Shown in pieces: positions 37,645 through 45,696 of a stretch of DNA of 64,000 bases. The position numbers and the translations under genes are program-made. The stretch's first letter is position 1. Every line of letters starts with the position of its first letter. The notes below the pieces were generated by a model. It saw only the letters and a list, made by a program, of their open reading frames with translations, was not told the origin of the DNA and made no database searches. Source of the DNA: Massilia sp. Bi118 (lineage in GTDB: Bacteria > Pseudomonadota > Gammaproteobacteria > Burkholderiales > Burkholderiaceae_D); assembly GCF_918697865.1 (NCBI RefSeq), contig NZ_CAKKMV010000013.1, positions 62,001-126,000 on the forward strand. Reading direction: 5' to 3'.

Positions 37645-38568
37645 ATGCAGAACGAGCTCAGCACCCACCTCGATGCTTTCGTCGCCGCGGCCGACGAGGG
37701 CAGCTTTTCGGCCGCCGCCCGACGACTGGGGATCACGCCGCCCGCCGTCAGCAAGAGCGTCGCGCGGCTGGAAGCCGGCCTGGGCGTGCGGCTGTTCCAG
37801 CGCAGCACGCGCAGCCTGAGCCTGACGGCCGAGGGCGAGCGCCTGTACCGCCAGGTGCGCACGCCGTGGATCGAGATCGGCGACGCGCTGGCGGAATTGC
37901 AGCAGGGCGCTGGCAAGCCGGCCGGTACGCTGAAGGTGGCGATGGCGCCGGCCGTGGGCAGGACCTATTTCGTGCCGATGCTGGAAAGCTTCATGGAGCG
38001 CTATCCGGACATCGTGCCGGATCTGCATTTCGATAACCGCCAGGTGGACCTGATCGCCGAAGGCTACGACGTCGCCATCGGCGGCGGCATCGAGCTGACC
38101 GAGGGGCTGGTGGCGCGCGAGCTGGCGCAGGTGAGGATCGTGCTGGCCGCGGCGCCCGCCTACCTGGCCAGGCATGGCGCGCCGGCCGAGCCGGCGGACC
38201 TGGCGCGCCATCGCGGACTGCTGCGGCGTTCGCTCGCGGACGGACGGCTGGTGCCGTGGATACTCAAGAACGGGGAGGGCGGCGAGGTCATCGCGAACGC
38301 GAAGCCGGTGGCCGTGATGGACGATCCCGAGGCGCTCGCCAGGGGCGTGGCCTGCGGGCTGGGTATCGCCATGCTGCCGCTGCCGCATGCGCTGCCCCTG
38401 CTGCGGAGCGGAGAGATCGTGCGCGTGCTGCCGGCCTGGTATGCCGAAACGCGTCCGCTATCGATCTATTATTCGAGCCGCAAGCTCCTGCCCGCCAAGC
38501 TGAGGGTCTTCGTCGACCATATCGTCGCCGAAGCCAGGGCGCGGGCTTACGGCGATATGTTCAGATAA
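37645..38568 (+). CDS. LysR-type transcriptional regulator
   Basis: 307 residues. HTH: FVAAADEGSFSAAARRLGITPPAVSKSVARLEAGLGVRLFQRSTRSLSLTAEGERLY. The effector-binding domain is of the usual PBP2 type (GTLKVAMAPAVGRTYFVPMLESF; YDVAIGGGIE). It is divergent from the SDR gene and most likely controls it and itself; the DoxX gene downstream may belong to the same response to oxidants or electrophiles. Confidence 0.92.
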   Translation: MQNELSTHLDAFVAAADEGSFSAAARRLGITPPAVSKSVARLEAGLGVRLFQRSTRSLSLTAEGERLYRQVRTPWIEIGDALAELQQGAGKPAGTLKVAMAPAVGRTYFVPMLESFMERYPDIVPDLHFDNRQVDLIAEGYDVAIGGGIELTEGLVARELAQVRIVLAAAPAYLARHGAPAEPADLARHRGLLRRSLADGRLVPWILKNGEGGEVIANAKPVAVMDDPEALARGVACGLGIAMLPLPHALPLLRSGEIVRVLPAWYAETRPLSIYYSSRKLLPAKLRVFVDHIVAEARARAYGDMFR

Positions 38569-38739
38569 AGCCGCTTATCGATCCGCCGGCGCCACCGGCG
38601 CCCTTCGATCCCATGCAGCGCCCATCCAGCAGCCGCGTGCCGTCCTCGAGAATCTGGGTGTACCGTTCAGCTACCGCGAGAACGTCGACGGCCACGCACC
38701 CATCCGGACGATCAACCCGAACAAGCACAAGGAGTTGTC

Positions 38740-39174
38740 ATGCAAACGACCCAAGAAACCCAGGCGATCCTGCAAGCGGCGGAGGACTACGGCAAGCTGC
38801 TGCTGCGTGCCGTCCTCGCCATCATGCTGCTGTTCCACGGCTTTTCGAAACTCGCGGGCGGCATCGGCTTCATCACCGGCATGCTGGAAAAGGCCGGCCT
38901 GCCGGGCATTTTCGGCTATGGGGTCTACATCGGCGAAGTCGTCGCGCCGCTCCTGATCCTGGCCGGCCTGTTCACGCGGCCCGCGGCGCTGGTGGTGGCG
39001 ATCAACATGATCGTGGCCCTGCTGCTGGTGCACACGAAGCAGTTCTTCACCCTGAACGAGCAGGGCGGCTGGGCGCTCGAGCTGCAGGGCATGTACCTGG
39101 CGGGTGCGCTGGCGGTGGCGCTGCTTGGCGCGGGCCGCTACAGTCTTGGCGGCCGTAACGGGCGCTTCAACTAG
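38740..39174 (+). CDS. DoxX-family membrane protein
   Basis: 144 residues with four TM helices (about 23-41, 62-80, 85-103, 113-132). DoxX features: LLRAVLAIMLLFHGFSKLAGG, FGYGVYIGEVVAPLLILAGLFTRPAALVVAINMIVALLLVH. Such proteins are linked to oxidative stress and to quinone or thiosulfate redox roles. AAGGAGTTGTC stands before the ATG. It converges on the SLOG gene with an eight-base overlap (39167-39174). Confidence 0.88.
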   Translation: MQTTQETQAILQAAEDYGKLLLRAVLAIMLLFHGFSKLAGGIGFITGMLEKAGLPGIFGYGVYIGEVVAPLLILAGLFTRPAALVVAINMIVALLLVHTKQFFTLNEQGGWALELQGMYLAGALAVALLGAGRYSLGGRNGRFN

Positions 39175-39841
39175 CCGCAGGCCGGGACAACCAGCGGGCC
39201 AGGGCGCCCGGATCCTCGTCGCGTTGCAGACGGCCAGCGGCATCGAGCGCCAGCATGGCCGGCATGGCCCGCGCAGCGGCAACCAGGCTGTCCGCGCGGC
39301 GTGCCGGCAGATGCAGCACGGTCCGTCCGGGCGCCGCCAGGTAACGCATCAGCACATCGAAGGTGCCGCCGGGCTGCCTGCCGGCGTTCGTGTCGCCGTC
39401 CCACACGGCCACCAGCAGGTCCGCCTGCGCGGCGAGGTAGTCCCCGAGCCGCACATAGGGGGCGGCGCCCTCGAGCGCGCCGCCATCCGCGGGCAGCTCG
39501 AACACCGCCTGCGCGCGGCCGCTCAGCGCGAGGTAGCTGTCCCGGAAGCTTGTGGACCCGGGCTGTTCCTGGCTCGCGATATACGCCGCTTCCGGCATCG
39601 GCAGCGGGGCCAGCAGCCGCACGCGTCCGGCGCCGAGCCGCGCCTGCAAGTCCAGCACCTGCTCCGCGAACAGCTGGTCGGCGCCGGCCGCCAGCGGCGA
39701 CAGGCAATCCAGCGGCGCCGCCTGCGCGAGTTCGGCCAGCGCGCTTGAGAGCTGCGCGCGCAGCCGCGCGCAGTCGTCCGCGTGCAGCGCGCGGTGGCCG
39801 CTGACCGCGATCACGAGCGGCGATGGTGTCAGGGATGCCAT
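39167..39841 (-). CDS. SLOG-domain (nucleotide-sensing Rossmannoid) protein
   Basis: 224 residues. The SLOG/YpsA-like fold is recognised by IAVSGHR (11-17), the glycine-rich SPLAAGADQLFAEQ (48-61), LLAPLPMPEAAY (76-87) and AVWDGDTN-G---GGT (145-160). SLOG proteins bind nucleotide-derived ligands, for example the cyclic ADP-ribose isomer sensed by ThsA of Thoeris. No effector domain is fused here. It starts two bases after the stop of the membrane protein gene and lacks a good ribosome site, so the two are coupled. It is the last gene of a TIR-containing minus-strand cluster. Confidence 0.8.
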   Translation of the reverse strand: MASLTPSPLVIAVSGHRALHADDCARLRAQLSSALAELAQAAPLDCLSPLAAGADQLFAEQVLDLQARLGAGRVRLLAPLPMPEAAYIASQEQPGSTSFRDSYLALSGRAQAVFELPADGGALEGAAPYVRLGDYLAAQADLLVAVWDGDTNAGRQPGGTFDVLMRYLAAPGRTVLHLPARRADSLVAAARAMPAMLALDAAGRLQRDEDPGALARWLSRPAAS

Positions 39842-39843
39842 GT

Positions 39844-40956
39844 TCAGCCCAGGTGGTACATGCCTTTTTCGCCGAACAGGCGGTGCCATTCATGGACTTC
39901 GGACATCAGCAGTTCCATCAGGCCGGCGAGGTGTTCCTGCACCTCGGCGATGCCGGCGTCGCGCTCGAGCGGCATGTTCAGCCAGGCGTCCAGGCGGTGC
40001 GCCATCGCGCCGTAGGACGTGCTCAGGCGCTCCGATTCTTCCTGCGCCGTGAAGCCCTGCAGCGAGGCGGCGAAGGCCGGCACGCCGGTCGAGATCATGG
40101 TCAGCGCCGGCGCATGCCACACCAGATGGCCCATCACCGCCGCGATGGTGGCCGCGAAGCCGGTCAGCGAAATCCTGTGGACGCGGTGCACGATCGCCTG
40201 CTCCTCCTGCGCGCGGCGGCAGTGGTAGCGCAGCTGCTGGCGCGCGAGCTGGCGCGCATATTCCAGCGCGGTCGTGGTGTAGGTCCACTCGTCGTCGCGG
40301 CAGACGCGGTCCAGCTGCGCCAGCAGGGCGGCGCGGACCTGGTGCCGTTCGCGCTCGTGCGCGGCGGCGCGCGCGTCGACGCTGGCGTGCTGGTGGCCGG
40401 ACAGGGCCGCCAGGTGGGGCGGCAGGGCTTTATCCTCCGCATCGAGCGCCTGCTGGGCGCGGCCGTGCAGCCAGAGCGGCGCGCGTTCCTGGTCGAGCGC
40501 CACCAGCACCGGCAGGCAGCGCAGGAATTCCGCATGAAAGCGCAGGCCCAGCCAGTGCTCGTGCCAGTTGACGCGGTGGGCGTTGCGGAAGGTGAGGAAA
40601 AGCACCACCAGCGTGCCCAGTTCCGCCACCGATACTAGCAGGCGCAGGGTTTCGGATTCGGTAGCGACACCCCATGCCGCCAGCAGCACCGCCAGCGCCG
40701 CGCAGCCGTACAGCACGGTGTAGGCGTCGCGTGCGCAGCCGCCGATGCGCTGCGCCAGCGTGTCGGACTCGATCAGGGCGCCGGTCAGGCGCTGCAGCAG
40801 GCCCGGTCCGATCAGGCGCCCGAGCAGCGCCTGGCTGGCGTCCTGGGACGGCGCGGCCGGCAGCTCGTGCGCCTGCCAGCCGGCCAGCAGGACGCGTTTG
40901 CGGAAGAAATTGCGGATGCGGCCGGCGCTGCGGCAGCGGATGGCGGTGTCGGACAT
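39844..40956 (-). CDS. SLATT-like multi-TM protein paired with the SLOG gene
   Basis: 370 residues. TM1 at about 79-97 and TM2 at about 105-124 form a hairpin, followed by an amphipathic Trp/His/Arg-rich helix (RVNWHEHWLGLRFHAEFLRCL), the pattern of SLATT/DUF4231 effectors. A long cytosolic helical region (about 150-258) is followed by TM3/TM4 (about 262-304) and a helical tail. SLATT proteins are thought to be pore or membrane effectors driven by nucleotide signals. Here it would be the membrane partner of the SLOG sensor. The SLATT label is by pattern and is not certain. Confidence 0.72.
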   Translation of the reverse strand: MSDTAIRCRSAGRIRNFFRKRVLLAGWQAHELPAAPSQDASQALLGRLIGPGLLQRLTGALIESDTLAQRIGGCARDAYTVLYGCAALAVLLAAWGVATESETLRLLVSVAELGTLVVLFLTFRNAHRVNWHEHWLGLRFHAEFLRCLPVLVALDQERAPLWLHGRAQQALDAEDKALPPHLAALSGHQHASVDARAAAHERERHQVRAALLAQLDRVCRDDEWTYTTTALEYARQLARQQLRYHCRRAQEEQAIVHRVHRISLTGFAATIAAVMGHLVWHAPALTMISTGVPAFAASLQGFTAQEESERLSTSYGAMAHRLDAWLNMPLERDAGIAEVQEHLAGLMELLMSEVHEWHRLFGEKGMYHLG

Positions 40957-40978
40957 GGATGGACTGCGGGTGAGGTTC

Positions 40979-41662
40979 TTAATTGGACTGAGCGCTGCAG
41001 CGGGTCAGGAACTGCTTGCGCTCGGCCGCGTCGTCGATCTCCAGCGCCACCGCGGCGATCACGTCCTGGCGGTTGCGGCCGGGCAGGGCCGCGCGCTTGA
41101 CCAGCTGGCGCGCGATCGGGCCGAGGATGCGGGCCAGTTCGAGGGCCACCGGTTCCTGCTCGGCCGGCTGCAGCGAACGCGCGGCGATGTGGATCGGGGC
41201 GGCAGCGGCCGGCACCACGATGGGGGCGGACGGCGCCGGCGCCGCCTCATCGCGCGTGGGCGCGCCCAGCACGGCGGTCACGGAATGCCTGAGCTCCGCC
41301 AGGCTGGCGTCGAGGTCGCGGCCGAAGGCGTCCAGCCAGTGCTGGGTGCTGATGAAGTATTCGAGGCTCTTGGACGGCGCCACCGCTTCGATGCGGAAGG
41401 GCAAGATGGTCAGGCCCTTGTTCACCGCCCGCTCGACTTCGCGGCGCACCTGCGGCGAGTTGTTGGAGCTGGACGAGAAGATCAGCAGCAGGATGCGGCA
41501 CTGGTCCATGCCGTTGATGATCGCTTCGGCCCAGTCCTCGCTGGGCCGGATGTCGCGCGGCGCCACCCAGCAGCGCACACCGGCGCGTTCGAGGCAGTGG
41601 CAGATCGCGTCGGCGTGGCTCTTGTCGACATGGGAGTGGCTGAGGAAGACGTCGTAGGCCAT
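40979..41662 (-). CDS. TIR-domain protein, probable NAD-processing enzyme
   Basis: 227 residues. Residues 1-115 are a TIR domain: YDVFLSHSHVDKSHADAIC (box 1), GVRCWVAPRDIRPSEDW (BB loop) and VRREVERAVNKG, in which Glu75 aligns with the catalytic Glu of SARM1-type TIR NADases. The phrase CWVAPRDI and HWLDAF near 115 are typical for bacterial TIR_2 proteins. Residues about 120-165 form an Ala/Pro linker and the last 60 residues a helical domain of unknown role. It starts 18 bases after the heme-sensor stop and precedes the SLATT-like gene by 22 bases. Confidence 0.85.
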   Translation of the reverse strand: MAYDVFLSHSHVDKSHADAICHCLERAGVRCWVAPRDIRPSEDWAEAIINGMDQCRILLLIFSSSSNNSPQVRREVERAVNKGLTILPFRIEAVAPSKSLEYFISTQHWLDAFGRDLDASLAELRHSVTAVLGAPTRDEAAPAPSAPIVVPAAAAPIHIAARSLQPAEQEPVALELARILGPIARQLVKRAALPGRNRQDVIAAVALEIDDAAERKQFLTRCSAQSN

Positions 41663-41663
41663 G

Positions 41664-41689
41664 GTTCAATCCAGCAGTGTTCAATCCAG
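41664..41689. repeat. Short tandem duplication at the heme-sensor stop / TIR start junction
   Basis: GTTCAATCCAG occurs at 41664-41674 and again at 41679-41689, a 15-base tandem duplication. Each copy contains an in-frame TGA for the minus-strand heme-sensor gene, so the gene has two successive stops, and the second copy sets the spacing to the TIR ATG at 41662. Confidence 0.7.
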
Positions 41690-42550
41690 AAGGGCGAGGG
41701 CTTTTTCCATGCTGCGGCGCATGCGCGTGAAGGCGGTACTGAGCACCGCCAGCTCGTCGCTGCCGCCTTTCGGGAAGGGTTCGACGTCAAGGCGGCCTTC
41801 GCTCACCGCGTCCGCGATGCGGGCGATGCGCCGCATCGGCCGCAGCACTAGCCAGTACATCACCGCGTTCACGAACAGCAGCAGGGCGCCGAAGGACAGG
41901 GCGAAGCCGGTCATGATCATGTTCACCGTGCGGTCGGCCTTGCGCATCGCCACGTCCAGCGGCACCGAGACGATCTGGCTGCCGATCACTTCGCCCAGCT
42001 TCCAGCCGAAGCCATTGTTCGAGCCGTACAGGGCCACCATGCTGGCCGGCGCTGCGGCCGGTGTGCTGTGGCAGCTCAGGCACTGCGCGTCGTTGATGCG
42101 GATCGGGCGCGCCAGGTAGAGCGAGGGGCCGGATTCGCTGTTGCGCTGGCCGATGAATTCCTTGGTGTCAGGATGGTCGCGCAGGCGCTGCACCACGTCC
42201 GCTTCCCAGTCCACCACGCGGTCGCGCGGGTTGGTCGGGTTCAGGGTCGCTTCCTTGTACGAGTAGTCGGGATTCGACTTGTGCAGGGCTGCGAAGCTCT
42301 GGGTAGCCGCGTAGGAAGGTACGGTCTGGGGCAGGAAGGTCTTCAGCAGCTGCGGCGTGAGCAGGGGCTTGATCTCGCCGGTGGTATAGCTGCGCGCCGC
42401 CATCGCCGATTCCATCATCAGCCGCGCGCTGCCGATGACTTCTTCTTCCGCGTTCTTTTGCAGGACCTGGCGGGTGAAGAAGCCGGTGGCGAGAAAGCCG
42501 ACGCCGAAGACGGCGACCAGGCCCAGATTGATTTTGACGAGGAGCTTCAT
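41681..42550 (-). CDS. Tll0287-like heme sensor (DUF3365) with HAMP and no output domain
   Basis: 289 residues. TM1 at about 7-27; a periplasmic DUF3365 domain with one c-type heme motif, Cys157-Cys160-His161 (CLSCH); TM2 at about 212-236; then HAMP (about 237-289), after which the protein ends. DUF3365 domains usually sense redox or gas ligands through heme and are fused to kinases, cyclases or MCP modules; here the output module is missing. It must signal through a separate protein. The gene lies 70 bases after the LytTR regulator and 18 before the TIR gene. Confidence 0.85.
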   Translation of the reverse strand: MKLLVKINLGLVAVFGVGFLATGFFTRQVLQKNAEEEVIGSARLMMESAMAARSYTTGEIKPLLTPQLLKTFLPQTVPSYAATQSFAALHKSNPDYSYKEATLNPTNPRDRVVDWEADVVQRLRDHPDTKEFIGQRNSESGPSLYLARPIRINDAQCLSCHSTPAAAPASMVALYGSNNGFGWKLGEVIGSQIVSVPLDVAMRKADRTVNMIMTGFALSFGALLLFVNAVMYWLVLRPMRRIARIADAVSEGRLDVEPFPKGGSDELAVLSTAFTRMRRSMEKALALLD

Positions 42551-42620
42551 GCGCGACCGAGAGTATTGCGGGTGAAGCGCGGAATGATAACAAAACCAAT
42601 AGCCTTTGTATTAAGTATTT

Positions 42621-43415
42621 TTACATCTGCTTGAACAAATGCGCAAACAGCGGGCTGACCTTCAGCCGGTCGCTACGCCCGCGCAGCGCCAGGCTCAGCT
42701 TGCCGGTCTCGTCGCGGCTGGCGCTGGCCACCTGCCGCATGTTGACGATGCTGCTGCGGCTGACCTGGCAGAACTGGAGCGGGTCCAGCTGGGCCATCAG
42801 TTCCTTCAGCGGCAGGCGGATCAGGGCGTCGCTGTCGGCGGTGGCGACGTTGACGTATTTGTCGAGCGCCTGGAAATAGACCACGTCCTGCACCGGGATC
42901 ACGCGTACCACATTGCCGACGGCCGCGCGGATCGTGCTCAGGCGTTCCGGCGCGGATGCCTGCGGCAGCAGGGCGCGCATCTGCTCGACCAGTCGGGCCA
43001 GCCCGCCGCCATCCTGGCGCACATCGAGGCGCAGCTGCAGGCGCTCTACGGTGCGGCGCAGGCGTTCGTCGCTGACCGGCTTCAGCACGTAGTCGGCGGC
43101 GGCCTGCTCGAAGGCCTTCAGCGCATAGTCGTCGTAGGCGGTCACGAACACGATTTCCGGAAAAGGCTGCGGTCCGTCCCAGCGCTCGGCCAGCTCCTCG
43201 GCCGCTTCCAGCCCGCTCTGGCCGGGCATCTTGATGTCGAGGAAGAGGACCTCGGGGCGCAGGGCCAGCGCCTGCTCGACCGCGGCCAGGCCGTTCGGCG
43301 CGGTGGCGGCGATCTCGAGCCCGGGCCACAGGCGCTGCAGCGACTGGGCGAGGATGGCGGCGAGGATGGGTTCGTCCTCGGCGATCAAGGCGCGGATGGG
43401 GCGGGAAGCGTTCAT
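42621..43415 (-). CDS. LytTR-family response regulator (AlgR/LytR type)
   Basis: 264 residues. Receiver with acceptor Asp60 (EVLFLDIKMPG), Thr in VFVTAYD and Lys in VLKPV; C-terminal LytTR DNA-binding domain (about 165-262: IPVQDVVYFQALDKYVNV, FCQVSRSSIVNMRQV). Its start overlaps the kinase stop by four bases. LytTR regulators bind paired direct repeats upstream of targets. The heme-sensor/TIR genes follow in the same direction and could be its targets or in the same transcript. Confidence 0.92.
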   Translation of the reverse strand: MNASRPIRALIAEDEPILAAILAQSLQRLWPGLEIAATAPNGLAAVEQALALRPEVLFLDIKMPGQSGLEAAEELAERWDGPQPFPEIVFVTAYDDYALKAFEQAAADYVLKPVSDERLRRTVERLQLRLDVRQDGGGLARLVEQMRALLPQASAPERLSTIRAAVGNVVRVIPVQDVVYFQALDKYVNVATADSDALIRLPLKELMAQLDPLQFCQVSRSSIVNMRQVASASRDETGKLSLALRGRSDRLKVSPLFAHLFKQM

Positions 43416-44515
43416 GCGAACTCCAGGGGAAGGGTGAGCCGGGCCAGGGTGCCTTGCGGCGGGGAGGGCTGCAGGTCGATGCCGGCACGCTCGCCGTACA
43501 GCACTTGCAGGCGTTCGCGGGTGGTGGACAGGCCGACGCCGCCGCCCTCGCGCGCGCCGGCGCCTGTCAGGCCGAGCCCGGTGTCGCAGACCGTGATTTC
43601 GAGCTTGTCGTCATGTTGCGCGGCTTCGATCCTGACCATGCCGCCGTCGATCTTCGGCTCGAGCCCGTGGACGATGGCGTTTTCGACCAGCGGCTGCAGC
43701 AGCATGGTCGGCAGGCGTGCGCCGCGCAAGGCCTCCGGCAGGCTGCAGCGATACGACAGGCGCGCACCCATGCGCACCGCCATCAGGCCGAGATACGCCT
43801 CCAGAGCGGCGAATTCGTGGTCCAGCGTGGTGGTTTCCATGCGCGAGACGCTCAGGGTGGCGCGCAGGTATTGAATCAACTGGTCCAGCATGCGGCTGGC
43901 CTGCTGCGGGTCGATGGCGATCAGGCCCTGCAGGTTGGCGAGGGTATTGAACAGCATGTGCGGCTCGATCTGGGCCTGCAGCAGGCGCAGCTGGGCCTGC
44001 AGCGCCTGGCGTTCGACGGCTTCGGCGCGCAGCAGGGCTTCGCCGCGCTCCAGCTTGATGCGCTCGAGCCGCTCGCGGCTGACGATCACCAGCGAGAAGG
44101 CGGCGATGCACAGCATCGAGAACAGGATCATGCTGATCTGGCGCGGGTTCGGGTAGTTGGCCAGGCTGGGCGGCGTGTCGCCCTGCAGCAGGGCACCCAG
44201 CACGATGCCGCAGTAATGCGCCACCGGCGCCGCCAGCACGATGATGGCGATGAAGGGCGGCCACATGTGGCGGCGGCGCGAGGGATCGTCCCATAACGCC
44301 AGCCGGGCGCCGTCGACGATGACGGCGGCGATGCTGCCGATGCAGGTCGAGTAGATCATCTGGCTGGACAGGATCTGCGGGTTGCCTTCGACCAGCGTGA
44401 TCAGGACCCCGGTCAGCGCGCTGTAGAAGGCGGCCAGGCGCAGGTCCCTGAGGAAGCGGTGCAGGCGCTGCGGCAGGGCCGGGCGCGGCGGCATGGTATC
44501 GATGAGGCTTGTCAT
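43412..44515 (-). CDS. LytS/AlgZ-type sensor histidine kinase
   Basis: 367 residues. Four to five TM helices lie between about 28 and 145; then a coiled-coil linker and a His_kinase domain with His186 in QIEPHMLFNTLANLQ, and HATPase_c (LLQPLVENAIVHGLEP, CDTGLGLTG, GGGVGLSTTRERL). ATG 44515 is chosen because the open frame upstream is only low-complexity basic sequence. It is divergent from rnz. No extracellular sensor domain is present, so the signal is probably membrane-derived or passed by a partner; the downstream heme sensor with no output is a candidate. Confidence 0.9.
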   Translation of the reverse strand: MTSLIDTMPPRPALPQRLHRFLRDLRLAAFYSALTGVLITLVEGNPQILSSQMIYSTCIGSIAAVIVDGARLALWDDPSRRRHMWPPFIAIIVLAAPVAHYCGIVLGALLQGDTPPSLANYPNPRQISMILFSMLCIAAFSLVIVSRERLERIKLERGEALLRAEAVERQALQAQLRLLQAQIEPHMLFNTLANLQGLIAIDPQQASRMLDQLIQYLRATLSVSRMETTTLDHEFAALEAYLGLMAVRMGARLSYRCSLPEALRGARLPTMLLQPLVENAIVHGLEPKIDGGMVRIEAAQHDDKLEITVCDTGLGLTGAGAREGGGVGLSTTRERLQVLYGERAGIDLQPSPPQGTLARLTLPLEFA

Positions 44516-44679
44516 GCGGGCATTGTGCCCAGCCGCGCGTCCGGCGGCAAGACGGGATGCGACGAAGCCGGGCTGGAAGGGCGCGAAACCGGCCGTCGAA
44601 GGCGCGAACCGGAACCGGCGCGGGCCGCGCATGCGGGATAATGAGGCCGTCGCCACTTCTGCGCAGGAGAACCACCAGC

Positions 44680-45696
44680 ATGGAATTCCAGTTCCTCGGC
44701 ACCTCATCCGGCACCCCGAGCAGGTCCCGCAACGTGACGGCGCTGGCGCTGGCGCTGCGCTCGCTGGGCGCCTCGCGTGCGGCGCGCCACTGGTCGCTGG
44801 TCGATTGCGGCGAGGGCACCCAGCACCGCATCCTGCGCACGCCCTGGTCGCTGAACGACCTGGCCGCCATCTTCATCACCCATATGCACGGCGACCACTG
44901 CTACGGCTTGCCCGGCCTGCTGGCCAGCGCCGGCATGATGAACCGCACTGCGTCCCTGACTCTGGTCGGACCGGCGCCGCTGCGGCCTTTCATCGAGGGT
45001 GTGATGGCGACCACGGAGCTGGGTCTGCCTTTTCCCATCGAGTTCGTCAACGTAACGGAGCTCGAGGGAGTGGAGGTGCTGCCGGACCTGGTCGTGCGCG
45101 CGACCGCGCTGTCGCACCGCATGCCTTGCTGGGCCTACAGCTTTACGGAGCGCCAGGTGGAACGCAAGCTCGATACGGCCAGGCTGGAGGCGGGCGGCGT
45201 GGCGCGCGGCGAAGCCTGGGGCGCATTGCAGCACGGCCGCGAAGTTGTGCTGGCCGACGGCCGCGTGCTGCGGCCGCAGGACTGGCTGCTCCCGGGGCGC
45301 AAGCCGAGGAAGCTGATCGTCGGCGGCGACAACGACCGCCCGGATCTGCTGATCGAGGAAGCGCGCGACGCCGAAGTGCTGATCCACGAGGCGACCTACA
45401 CGGAGGCCGTGCTGCAGAAAGTGGGACCGGGGCCGCAGCACAGCTCCGCGCGCATGACGGCATCGGCTGCGGCGGCGGCCGGGGTGCCGAACCTGGTGCT
45501 GACGCATTTCAGTCCGCGTTACCAGGACGGGGAGGGTTCGCCGTCGATTCGCGAGGTCGAAGAGGAAGCGCGGGAGGTGTATGGAGGCGAGCTGTTCTTG
45601 GCGCGGGATTTTGATCGTTTCGAGCTGGATCGGGATGGGCTGCTTACAAGCCGTCGTTCCCGCTTTCGCGAGAATGACGTTTACAAATCCTCGTGA
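44680..45696 (+). CDS. rnz: Ribonuclease Z
   Basis: 338 residues. Metallo-beta-lactamase zinc motif THMHGDH is present, with further metal ligands in HRM, DN and LTHFSPRY. RNase Z removes the 3' trailer from pre-tRNA. The start at 44680 gives the conserved MEFQFLGTSSGTPS; AGGAGA stands upstream. The last 15 or so residues (TSRRSRFRENDVYKSS) are not family sequence and are encoded by a REP-like palindrome at 45652-45679. The gene end overlaps the convergent gene by 16 bases. Confidence 0.93.
   Translation: MEFQFLGTSSGTPSRSRNVTALALALRSLGASRAARHWSLVDCGEGTQHRILRTPWSLNDLAAIFITHMHGDHCYGLPGLLASAGMMNRTASLTLVGPAPLRPFIEGVMATTELGLPFPIEFVNVTELEGVEVLPDLVVRATALSHRMPCWAYSFTERQVERKLDTARLEAGGVARGEAWGALQHGREVVLADGRVLRPQDWLLPGRKPRKLIVGGDNDRPDLLIEEARDAEVLIHEATYTEAVLQKVGPGPQHSSARMTASAAAAAGVPNLVLTHFSPRYQDGEGSPSIREVEEEAREVYGGELFLARDFDRFELDRDGLLTSRRSRFRENDVYKSS
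45652..45679. repeat. REP-like palindromic element at the 3' end of rnz
   Basis: The arms GTCGTTCCCGC and GCGAGAATGAC flank a TTTC loop; they pair over eleven bases with two G-T style mismatches. The core GTCATTCCCGC-TTTC-GCGGGAATGAC is a dispersed palindrome common in proteobacteria. It lies inside the rnz reading frame and between two convergent genes, where it can act as a transcript end for both. Confidence 0.65.

Noticed and set aside
38569-38739. Possible gene remnant before the DoxX gene
   Set aside because: A frame here reads smoothly for about 40 residues, but it has no start, no family match that I can name and runs into DoxX out of frame. Not enough to call a pseudogene.
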